A DNA stretch of 24,356 bases from a virus: positions 1 to 24,356 of the IMG/VR virus record IMGVR_UViG_3300042905_000616, one strand, 5' to 3'. The position numbers and the translations under genes are program-made. The notes below the pieces were generated by a model, which saw only the letters and a list, made by a program, of their open reading frames with translations, made no database searches and was not told the DNA's origin. Positions 7,096 through 14,299 of the stretch are shown here, one piece after another (within the stretch, counting starts at the first letter, position 1; every line of letters starts with the position of its first letter).

Positions 7096-10000
7096 TCACA
7101 GTCCTAATGCGTCTTTTAGCCGCAAAGAAGCCTCATTCCACACATTACGGCGAGGCTTGCCCGTCCCAGCGCGAATTTCACCCGCTGGCCTGAATGATGT
7201 CAACGACTCTTGTAGCCCGGTCTGAGTTATTCCACGAATGCCCTGACCAATACCAGTGCCGCCTCCCGGCCTGACACCGCCTCCCAGGCGAGTGGTTTGC
7301 CGTCCAGTCTTGGCACCTTCCTCCTTGGGAATCTCGGTGGTCGGCCCAGTCTGTTCTTGAATATCAAGAGTTGGGAGGTCTGGCACATCCGGCTGAGATT
7401 CCAACTCAATCAACCGCAGCAACTCTGCTGTGATCTCATCCTCACGCTCAGGCGTAGCGACAGGAGTCGTGGTCGGAGTAGTTGTAGGAGTTGTCTCAGG
7501 GGTTGTAGTCGGAGTCGTCTCCGGTGTTACCTCTGGCGTAACTTCCGGGGTTGCAACTGGCGTAACTTCCGGGGTTGCAACTGGCGTGACTTCCGGGGTT
7601 GCAACTGGCGTCACTTCAGGCGTGACTTCAGGCGTAGTTTCCGGTGCTGCAGTAACCTGTGCAGTGGTTGCAGGCGCAGCCGTGACGTTATTCGCTACAG
7701 TTCCGCCTGTCTGCGTGTCTGTGGTCAGATTTACCGTCGAGCCAACATTTACGCCTGTACCAGCATTGACGATCTGCGTGTTGCCAGTCGTGTCTGCCAC
7801 CAGCACTTGACCTGTTGTCGTGTCTGCGGCAATCACCACGCCAAGATTTGTGCCGCCACCAGTCGTAGAAGTGGCAGCGTTGACGTTGTTGACGAGGTTG
7901 GTGGTAGCTGTGTTGACAGTATCAACGCTAGTTCCTGTGGTTGCTGCCAACTGCACAACAGCTGTAGCAGCAGCGCCACTCGTCACATCGTTGTTGGTGA
8001 CAAGACCAGTGCTAGCCAAGTTATTAACTGTGTTGTTAATAGCGTTGGCAGTGTTTTGAGAAACCGTCAGCGTGTTGTTGGTCAACCCACTGTTGGTGAG
8101 GTTGGTGTTGGTGGTACCAGTGTTGCTAGTGATGTTCCCACCAGTGCTGTCTAGCGTCACCACACTGCCTGCATTTGCACCCGTGTTGTTGTTGACGACA
8201 GAAACGACACCACTGTTGTCGATGACCAGCGCAGTGTTGCCAGTTGTGGCAATCACCACGCCTGCATTCTGAGTTCCTGTTGTGGCGGCGGTACTCGTTT
8301 CTGTAGCGGCAGTTGCCGCTGTACCAGTCGGGGCGGTGGCTGACGTACCAGTTCCTGCTGCTGCACCAGTCTGTGTCTCTCCACCAGCAATGACGGACTG
8401 TCCAGCCGTGATGCCGCCAGTTGTGGTGCCGCCGATCAACGCCTCAAGAGCGCCCTGCGTTAACGCAGCATCTAGAGATGGAAGCTGGTTGGTGATGGCA
8501 ACCGCTTCTACCACGCCTTGCCCAAAACCTTCTGCAAACTCAGAAGGTGTTTCTCGCGTAATAGAACGTGCTGTGCGTCCAGGGATGCCACGAGTTGCAG
8601 CTGCTACAAGCTCAGACTCACCAACAGCAGTAGTAACAAGCGTGATGAAGCCAGAAGCAAGTGCCGCAGGCAAGGCAATAGCAGATGCACGCTCTTCACT
8701 AAATCCTCTGTTGATAAGCGATTGCTGCACATTTTGGTAAGTAGCAATTGCAGACTCACCTGCGTCTAGCGTAGCGTTGGTGCTGACAGCGCCTGCAACA
8801 CCATATTTGCTAGCCAGTTGCTGACCAAACCTAGCTTTTGTTGCAGCAGAGATGGCTCGTCCTACGCCAACACCAGCGAGGAGCGGGACAAACTCCTGCA
8901 CACCTTCGCTGATACCCCAGTCAATGATGGCAGCAGGATTACGAGCAGCAGCGGTAAGTGCTGCAACACTCTTTCCTAGCAAGCCTTCAACATTGGTAAT
9001 CTCTTGAATGATCTGGTTTTGGCCTGTGCGAACTGCCGCACTAGTAGCTCCTGTGCCATAACTCTGAAGACCAGCAGCAACATTGGCAAGATTCTGGTTA
9101 CCTGTAACGGTAGCGATGTAGCCAAGCTGCTCACCAACACCCTTGGCACCAGCAGCAGCGACATCACGGAATACATTGCTAGCACCGATATTGCCACCAG
9201 TGTTGGCCGTCAGAAGCATGGGCTGACCAGTATCTGGGTCAATCTGCTCGGAGGCTTCGGTGACAAACTGTTGCTGAAGTCCTCCTTGCTTTTCAGCGTC
9301 CGTCATGAACTTGCCGGTAACGCCAAACACTTCCTTGGCGTAAATGCCACGGCCTTTGTCGTCGTAATGAATTGTTATCTCGCCAAGATTGCCTGCTAGC
9401 TCATCTTGAGATGCAACACGGTAGGTTTTGCCACCTTCTTGGAAGTAAACGGCACCACCGGACTCAAAGACGTTACCTAAGTTCTCAGGCAGATTCTCAA
9501 CGGTAAAGACATTAGCTGCGCGAGGAGTCAAGCCTCCAAAGCCAGCACCAGGCGGTGTGTTGGCAGCTCTCTGTGCAAGCTCTGCTTCTTGATTGTTCTG
9601 AATGAAGCCAGCTGCTTCGTTAAGAATTTCTTGTCTTAAACCAGACAACAGTGCAGGATTGGCTTGCGACAACACCCTCACAGCCTCTAGCTGGTTGAAG
9701 GTAAAGATACGCAACCCTGGTGGCAGCATCTGCTGAGCGATCAACACTTCTTGGCTGTTAGGGTCTACAGCCGCCTCTCCACCTTGGCCACCGCCAGTCC
9801 CACCACCACCTTCGCCACCACCCGTGGTCGTCACCGTGGTTCTGGTTTCTGGAAGAGCAGGCTCGGTAGCCACTCGTGTGCCGGTATCAGGCTGAGATGG
9901 CAATGTCTTAATGCCTGCTGTTGATGCAGCAGCACTTTCTTGCCGCACCTGTTCCGCAACTGCTTGGCCACCACGCGCTGCAAGCTCGCCACCTACAGCG

Positions 10001-11301
10001 GTCAAAGCTGCCATCGGATCACCACCGCTAGCAATCAGACTCTGCACTGCACGGCCTGCAGTAGCACCACCTTCAAAAGATGCAGCCGTACCAGCGCCTG
10101 CAGCAATAGCAGAAGTCAAAATCTCACTGCCACTCTTGCCCTGTACTGCTGCTGAGACTGCAGCATTTCCTGCGTTTGTTAGGATTCTTGCGATGTTGGG
10201 GTCATCTACAAGCTCAGAGATAGACGGCCCAAGATTGGGCATACCAGCAGAGATGGCTGTGGACAACGCCACATCTCGCACTGCGTCATCAAGGCTTTTG
10301 CCAGTTGCTACATCTACTGCAATCTTGGCAAGTGCATTACCTACTGTCGTAGCAGTTGCGCCTGTTAGCGCACCAGCTGCAGCTAACTGAGCAGCAAAGA
10401 ATTCGCCAAGACCAGGAATTGCAGCAGAAACAAGGATGCCCACGATAGGGCTTTGCAAGAAACTTTGTTGCCGCTCTACCTCACGGTAAGTCTCATTACC
10501 TTCTGGGTCAAGCAAACGAATGTCTAGCAGACCACCCTCAATGCCTTTTCTGATTTGAAAAGATTTGATTGGCTCTGCATAGCTAACCTGTCCTTCACGG
10601 TCAATGACTTCCGTAAAGATAGGCGTGATTTCCCAGTCCGTGTACTTCTCACGCAGTTTTGCGATCTGACGCTCTGCATTTGCGCTAGTGAAGTAGCCTA
10701 GGTCAGCGTCGTAGTACACGCCACGATCAGTAGACTGCTCATCAACACCACCTGTAGCGGCAGGCGCGGCAGCAGGCGCGGCAGCAGGAGCCGGGGCTGG
10801 AGAGGGAGCCGAGGCTGGTGAAGGCGCAGGCGCAGGTGCCTCCGCTACAAAATCACCACCAGTCTCTCGGTCTAACAAAGCAAGAATTTCTTGATCCGAA
10901 ATATCGGATGCTTGTGCGGCTGGAGCAGGCGCGGGAGCCTGTGTTAAAGCTGCAGCGGGAGCAGGAGCAGGAGCGGCAGCAGGTGTTTCTGCTTTGAGCA
11001 AGTCTGCAGCAATGCTTTGCAGTAGCCGCCAGTTGTCATCCAGAGGAGCGCCTAGCGAATCTCTGATCTGCTGATCTGTAAAGCCTTGCTTGATAAGCAA
11101 GTTGTACAGCGTGGCCTTTTGCTTGGGCGTGCCATTGGCAATGTCTGGCGTAAATTGGTCACGGATTGCTTTTGCAATCTGCTCTGCAGTCATAACTGGC
11201 GAAGGTGCAGGTGCAGGCGCAGCCTGCTCTTGCTCTATAAGAGCAAGCATATCGGCATCCAATTGCTCCATTTCGCTTTCTGCGCCTAGTCTTGTCGCCA
11301 T
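7096..11301 (-). CDS. Giant 1401-aa internal virion protein with tethered repeats
   Basis: The largest gene here. Residues 1-185 are Pro/Ala-rich linkers separating a helical domain (37-103) from short acidic-leucine motifs. Residues 190-280 form a folded domain (GVYYDADLGYFTSANAE..., SFQIRKGIEGG). Residues 283-460 are Gly/Ala-rich and membrane-active-looking (PIVGILVSAAIPGLGEFFAA). Residues 510-760 are mixed. Residues 770-975 are Ala/Gly-rich helices with two EGxxQ-like patches (ISEGVQEF, EGFGQGVVEA). Residues 1000-1210 are Asn/Thr/Val-rich and contain two copies of a beta-rich unit (GVVIA...). Residues 1222-1284 are TPEV/TPVA repeats, and the tail is Gly/Arg-rich. There is no lytic transglycosylase motif. 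It is followed by the other large internal proteins, which suggests a central component of DNA ejection; a tail-appendage protein is the alternative. Confidence 0.72.
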   Translation of the reverse strand: MATRLGAESEMEQLDADMLALIEQEQAAPAPAPSPVMTAEQIAKAIRDQFTPDIANGTPKQKATLYNLLIKQGFTDQQIRDSLGAPLDDNWRLLQSIAADLLKAETPAAAPAPAPAAALTQAPAPAPAAQASDISDQEILALLDRETGGDFVAEAPAPAPSPASAPSPAPAPAAAPAAAPAATGGVDEQSTDRGVYYDADLGYFTSANAERQIAKLREKYTDWEITPIFTEVIDREGQVSYAEPIKSFQIRKGIEGGLLDIRLLDPEGNETYREVERQQSFLQSPIVGILVSAAIPGLGEFFAAQLAAAGALTGATATTVGNALAKIAVDVATGKSLDDAVRDVALSTAISAGMPNLGPSISELVDDPNIARILTNAGNAAVSAAVQGKSGSEILTSAIAAGAGTAASFEGGATAGRAVQSLIASGGDPMAALTAVGGELAARGGQAVAEQVRQESAAASTAGIKTLPSQPDTGTRVATEPALPETRTTVTTTGGGEGGGGTGGGQGGEAAVDPNSQEVLIAQQMLPPGLRIFTFNQLEAVRVLSQANPALLSGLRQEILNEAAGFIQNNQEAELAQRAANTPPGAGFGGLTPRAANVFTVENLPENLGNVFESGGAVYFQEGGKTYRVASQDELAGNLGEITIHYDDKGRGIYAKEVFGVTGKFMTDAEKQGGLQQQFVTEASEQIDPDTGQPMLLTANTGGNIGASNVFRDVAAAGAKGVGEQLGYIATVTGNQNLANVAAGLQSYGTGATSAAVRTGQNQIIQEITNVEGLLGKSVAALTAAARNPAAIIDWGISEGVQEFVPLLAGVGVGRAISAATKARFGQQLASKYGVAGAVSTNATLDAGESAIATYQNVQQSLINRGFSEERASAIALPAALASGFITLVTTAVGESELVAAATRGIPGRTARSITRETPSEFAEGFGQGVVEAVAITNQLPSLDAALTQGALEALIGGTTTGGITAGQSVIAGGETQTGAAAGTGTSATAPTGTAATAATETSTAATTGTQNAGVVIATTGNTALVIDNSGVVSVVNNNTGANAGSVVTLDSTGGNITSNTGTTNTNLTNSGLTNNTLTVSQNTANAINNTVNNLASTGLVTNNDVTSGAAATAVVQLAATTGTSVDTVNTATTNLVNNVNAATSTTGGGTNLGVVIAADTTTGQVLVADTTGNTQIVNAGTGVNVGSTVNLTTDTQTGGTVANNVTAAPATTAQVTAAPETTPEVTPEVTPVATPEVTPVATPEVTPVATPEVTPEVTPETTPTTTPETTPTTTPTTTPVATPEREDEITAELLRLIELESQPDVPDLPTLDIQEQTGPTTEIPKEEGAKTGRQTTRLGGGVRPGGGTGIGQGIRGITQTGLQESLTSFRPAGEIRAGTGKPRRNVWNEASLRLKDALGL
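7450..7638 (-). repeat. Thr-Pro-Glu-Val/Thr-Pro-Val-Ala tandem repeat coding region
   Basis: This part of the 1401-aa gene encodes a run of TPEVT, TPVAT and TPTTT units (about residues 1222-1284). Within it, a 24-base unit is repeated almost identically three times at 7535-7606 (GGCGTAACTTCCGGGGTTGC plus AACT on the plus strand). The encoded stretch should be extended and unstructured. Near-identity of the DNA copies points to recent slippage or unequal recombination rather than old duplication. Confidence 0.9.
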
Positions 11302-11302
11302 C

Positions 11303-11641
11303 TCACACCCCTAGCCTTGCAGCAATCTGCCGGTGAATAGTTTCGTGTACGCTCAACCAGTCGTAGAAGTCTTCTTCCACGTTCCAGTCTGCATCCAGTA
11401 ACTGGAAAGGATTGTCTAGGTTGAGAATGGAAGCTAGCGCCTGGTGTATCTGGTTGTGCACAAACAACCAGTCATCCAAGTTCCCAGGGTCTGCCTCCAT
11501 GATGGGATAGTCAGGGATGCCTATGCCCTGATCTCCGAGGATGTTGTAGAACAAACGGTGTTGCAGACCGTTCTCAAACAGCATCCGGCCCAGGCCGTCT
11601 ACGTCTCCAAACTTAACGGTGGTGAGGTCGTCGAAGTTCAT
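11303..11641 (-). CDS. 112-aa protein with duplicated DWLxVHxxIH helix
   Basis: Unrecognised function. The C-terminal half contains two related helical units: DDWLFVHNQIHQALASIL (residues 56-73) and YDWLSVHETIHRQIAARL (93-110). They share D-W-L-x-V-H-x-x-I-H and a following hydrophobic pattern. Each has a His pair four residues apart (H62/H66 and H99/H103). The N-terminal half includes LFENGLQHRLFYNIL. The ATG overlaps the stop of the 494-aa fibre (ATGA), and the gene ends one base before the 1401-aa gene start. Phage proteins with repeated W..H..H helices are common in this position; the role is unknown and may be to link fibre and tail. Confidence 0.75.
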   Translation of the reverse strand: MNFDDLTTVKFGDVDGLGRMLFENGLQHRLFYNILGDQGIGIPDYPIMEADPGNLDDWLFVHNQIHQALASILNLDNPFQLLDADWNVEEDFYDWLSVHETIHRQIAARLGV

Positions 11642-13122
11642 ACGCCGTAGTAAGGAATCTTCTTAAACGCACCGTTAATGAGCACCGTGACATAGCCTTC
11701 CGGGTCTAGCGGCAGGCTAGCGGTAGCAAACGTGGCACTAGCAGACGTGTTTGTGAGGTTGACGCTCGACGCCACTATCGTCACATTCGCTGCAGAAGTG
11801 ATGCGACCTTGCGAGTCCACCACCACTTGAGCACTGTTGCCGGACGAACCATAGGTTCCAGCCGTCACACCAGTGTTTGTGAGATCGATAGCAACGTTAG
11901 AGCGGCCACCACCAGAATCATCAGCCGTGGTGATGACGGTGGCATTGCCAGGAATGAAGTTGACGATCTGCCGAGTGCCGACAGCTACGCCGTTGTTCTG
12001 CACACCCACCAGTTGCTGTGTGGTGTTAGCCACCACAGACAAGGTGCGGTCTGTCGTGAGGTTGCCGCCACCTGTCAGACCTGTTCCGGAGTTGATAGCG
12101 CGGGTGTCGGGTACTGCTCCGCTGACCTGAGCCACGCCTATAGCGATGACGACATTGGCTGCAGCAGTCAGACGACCCTGTGCATCAACAGTGAATGACG
12201 CAACATTGCTAGCACTTCCATAGCTTCCGCTGCTGACAGCGGTGTTGGCTAGGCTGATGGTGCCTGTGGTGGTGATAGGCCCACCCGTCAAGCCTGTGCC
12301 GGTGGAAATGCTCGTGACGTTGCCTACGCCCTTGGTGTTGAAAGTGCTCCAGTCGGTGCTAGTCAGGTAGCCATCTGTTGTTGCATTTGCTGCAGGGATA
12401 GAAATGGCTGGTGTGGTACCACCGCTGGAGACAATGGGAGATGTCCCGCTAACTGAAGTGACGGGGTTGGTGCCGCTAGAGGCTGCAGTCAACCGTCCTT
12501 GTGCATCAACTGTGATGCTTGCGTAGGTGTAGGAAGCAGCCGTAACCGTCGTGTTGGCAAGAGAGATCGTGCCAGAACTGGTGATAGGGCCACCTGTCAG
12601 ACCCACACCTGTTGCCACGTTCGTGACAGTACCACCCGTGACCACCGCCACATTGCTGATGTTGGTGATGCGCCCTTGTTGATCTACCGTGATCTCTGGA
12701 ATGTTGGCAGTCGTACCGTAGGTTCCAGCAATGACAGACGTGTTGGCAAGATTGAGCGTGACGTTACCCGTCAGCTGCCCACCACCAGTAAGTGCAGTGC
12801 CTGCGATGACAAAGGTTGTGTTGGCAACAGCGCCCACGCTTGTAGCCGTGAGCACGACAGCACCTGTCTGCCCGTTCACAGACAGCACAGCGTCCGTGTT
12901 GTCTATCTTCTGCCAGATGGTTCCGTTGAACAGGGCAAGATCACCGATCTGCCAGTCTGTTATCCCGTTGAGGTTGGTGTTACCCGCAACAGAAACATAG
13001 TAGTAGTCTCCCTTACTTCCAACGCTGGACTGCAGCGTCGGAGTATTGGTCTGGGCATCCCAAGTGCCCTTGTAGACCAATGCGCCAATTGCGTTGGCAA
13101 AAGAGGAGACTGTCTTGAGCAT
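11638..13122 (-). CDS. Tail fibre protein, 494 aa
   Basis: The N-terminal part (residues 15-77) is a fibre-type domain: YKGTWDAQTNTPTL, then GDYYYVSVAGNT, DWQIGDLALFNGTIWQKID. The phage-fibre motif VLSVNGQTGAVVLTATSVGA follows (79-98). The shaft has four copies of a unit ending TVDAQGRLTAA (about 145-155, 203-213, 310-320, 434-444), alternating with GTGLTGGPITTTGTISLAN-like segments. The C-terminus (GYVTVLINGAFKKIPYYGV) looks like a conserved tip. Such Gly/Thr/Asn-rich repeats form trimeric beta shafts that reach the cell surface. No enzymatic domain, S74 chaperone or lectin fold is visible. A ribosome-binding GGAG precedes the ATG. Confidence 0.85.
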   Translation of the reverse strand: MLKTVSSFANAIGALVYKGTWDAQTNTPTLQSSVGSKGDYYYVSVAGNTNLNGITDWQIGDLALFNGTIWQKIDNTDAVLSVNGQTGAVVLTATSVGAVANTTFVIAGTALTGGGQLTGNVTLNLANTSVIAGTYGTTANIPEITVDQQGRITNISNVAVVTGGTVTNVATGVGLTGGPITSSGTISLANTTVTAASYTYASITVDAQGRLTAASSGTNPVTSVSGTSPIVSSGGTTPAISIPAANATTDGYLTSTDWSTFNTKGVGNVTSISTGTGLTGGPITTTGTISLANTAVSSGSYGSASNVASFTVDAQGRLTAAANVVIAIGVAQVSGAVPDTRAINSGTGLTGGGNLTTDRTLSVVANTTQQLVGVQNNGVAVGTRQIVNFIPGNATVITTADDSGGGRSNVAIDLTNTGVTAGTYGSSGNSAQVVVDSQGRITSAANVTIVASSVNLTNTSASATFATASLPLDPEGYVTVLINGAFKKIPYYGV

Positions 13123-13124
13123 TG

Positions 13125-13454
13125 TTACGCTCCGTCACCGGGCGTGATGTACACGACAGCCGTGCTGGTCGATGTAATGCCGCTGAAGTAGGCGTTGGGC
13201 GGGAAGGTAAGGATTTCGTCTGTACCAGCCAACAGAGGGATAGAAAGGTTGGTGGTGGTCAGGACAGTGGCGTTGTTCACGGCATCGCTAGCAGAGGTGC
13301 CAACGCCCATAAACACCGTCACAGACCCGGAGTTGAGCACTCGGTATTGATTCCCGCCAAGGGTGCTAGACACCGCCTGCACCGCTGTGGGTGCGCTAGT
13401 GGCTGCGGTGAACACCACCGAGTTGCCTGATGGTGTGAAAGGTGCGTTAACCAT
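13125..13454 (-). CDS. Small structural protein, paralogue of the 117-aa protein
   Basis: This 109-aa protein is beta-rich (Thr/Ser/Val/Ala), with F-T-P-S-G at residues 6-10, AVQAVSS and NQYRVLNSGS in the first half, VFMGVGTSASDA in the middle and the ending VVYITPGDGA. The protein at 1746-2099 shares this layout and the VY[VI]TPG[ED]G ending, so the two are paralogues. It lies between two fibre genes and two bases before the 494-aa fibre, which supports a virion role, perhaps a fibre-base or decoration protein. The start has AGGA upstream. Confidence 0.75.
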   Translation of the reverse strand: MVNAPFTPSGNSVVFTAATSAPTAVQAVSSTLGGNQYRVLNSGSVTVFMGVGTSASDAVNNATVLTTTNLSIPLLAGTDEILTFPPNAYFSGITSTSTAVVYITPGDGA

Positions 13455-13472
13455 AACGTGTCCTGACTTTCA

Positions 13473-13492
13473 TTTCACAAACAGGTGTGAAA
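13473..13492 (-). other. Short inverted repeat in an 80-base intergenic gap
   Basis: The gap between the 107-aa and 109-aa genes holds a perfect 7-base inverted repeat, TTTCACA and TGTGAAA, separated by six bases. As RNA it could form a small hairpin just upstream of the ribosome-binding site at 13454. It is AT-rich and lacks a following U-run, so it is not a convincing terminator. It could be an operator-like site or chance. Confidence 0.35.
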
Positions 13493-13534
13493 AGACGATA
13501 AGCAATACCGCCAACGCCTCGTACCACAGTGCTT

Positions 13535-13858
13535 TTAAGCAGCCCACGGCAGCGGAGGAGTCACGATGGGAGGATCAATCTGGTTGTCGATTTGGGTCTG
13601 CACAGCAGCCTCAGTCGCATCCTTGTCCACGCCGTTGGCCCAGCACCAGCCCAGCACATCATCTTCCGTAAGGTCTTCGTAGGGCACAAAAGAAGTGCCC
13701 TGCACCACCGGGAACGAGCAGGTCGAGTAGACGCTGCCGTTGTAAGTGCCGTCCGTGCCGTTGCATGACCAGTGGGCCGTGACAACGTAGTCAGCACCTT
13801 CGGGGGTGTTGGGGATGCAATCAAGGGCAGAGATTACCCAGTTGAAAGTCGTGGCCAT
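13535..13858 (-). CDS. Conserved phage structural protein, 107 aa (DUF7936-like)
   Basis: The protein has a pattern I recognise from many tailed-phage fibre regions. It opens with TTFNWVISALDCIP, continues with YVVTAHWSCNGTDGTYNGSV and FVPYEDLTEDDVLGWCW, and ends in an acidic/Gln helix followed by PPIVTPPLPWAA. The family is probably the one named DUF7936, but I could not search. Four Cys are present. It has AAAGGA before the ATG at 13858. The location between fibre genes suggests a virion or fibre-assembly part; no biochemical role is known to me. Confidence 0.78.
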   Translation of the reverse strand: MATTFNWVISALDCIPNTPEGADYVVTAHWSCNGTDGTYNGSVYSTCSFPVVQGTSFVPYEDLTEDDVLGWCWANGVDKDATEAAVQTQIDNQIDPPIVTPPLPWAA

Positions 13859-13873
13859 TTCAGTTTCCTTTCA

Positions 13874-14299
13874 TCAAATCACTGACGCCGCTTCTAGCGT
13901 CAAAGAAGAAGTGGTGTAAACAGTCAGAGTAGAAGCGTCCCTGATTTCTAGTGTCAACTGAGCCGTTTCGGTCAAGCCAGAAGTACCGTCCACAGAAACA
14001 CTCCATGTCCGATTGCTGCTCAAAGCCAACCATGACCCAGTAGTTCCCGTCGGAGAACCAGAGACAACTGTGGCGCGGATTTCGTAATCACTACCAGTTC
14101 CGGTTCCCGTCAGCCAAATGCCATTAGGTCTGGAATCATTGCTTGCCGAGGTGTAGGTTCCAGCACTGTTAACCGAAAACGATGCCGTCAACGTACCAGA
14201 TGTTCCAGAACGATAGACATAAGGCGAACCGGGCAGCGCGGCCCCTCTAGCGGTAGGAGGCGTTTTAGCCCCCACCAACATCGTCATGATCCCGCTCAT
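13874..14299 (-). CDS. Small beta-rich structural protein, 141 aa
   Basis: Unrecognised by name. The protein starts MSGIMTMLVGAKTPP and then consists of Ser/Thr/Gly-rich beta-type sequence (SGTLTASFSVNSAGTYTSAS; WLALSSNRTWSVSVDGTSGL) with the alternating pattern of an immunoglobulin-like sandwich. The ATG overlaps the stop of the 625-aa fibre (ATGA). It has no Cys and no membrane segment. A fibre-associated or head-decoration protein is likely from composition and place. Confidence 0.7.
   Translation of the reverse strand: MSGIMTMLVGAKTPPTARGAALPGSPYVYRSGTSGTLTASFSVNSAGTYTSASNDSRPNGIWLTGTGTGSDYEIRATVVSGSPTGTTGSWLALSSNRTWSVSVDGTSGLTETAQLTLEIRDASTLTVYTTSSLTLEAASVI

Noticed and set aside
6102-7220. 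TTGACA boxes on the minus strand within coding regions as promoters
   Set aside because: The one near 6125 has no -10 box at a proper distance. The one at 7199 has a partial -10 box but lies inside the 1401-aa gene, and a perfect hexamer is expected by chance several times in 24 kb.
7535-7606. Possible CRISPR-like repeats
   Set aside because: The 24-base units are directly adjacent with no spacers and stay in frame with a Thr-Pro-Val-Ala protein repeat, so this is a coding minisatellite.
7297-8740. Several plus-strand open frames with Val/Ala/Thr- or Cys/Ser-rich products
   Set aside because: They mirror the repetitive Thr/Asn/Pro coding of the 1401-aa gene and show the same repeats in another frame; no ribosome-binding or domain evidence.
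13455-13534. Promoter or terminator in the 80-base gap
   Set aside because: No good -35/-10 pair at a proper distance, and the small hairpin lacks a U-run on the coding strand; only the inverted repeat itself is recorded.
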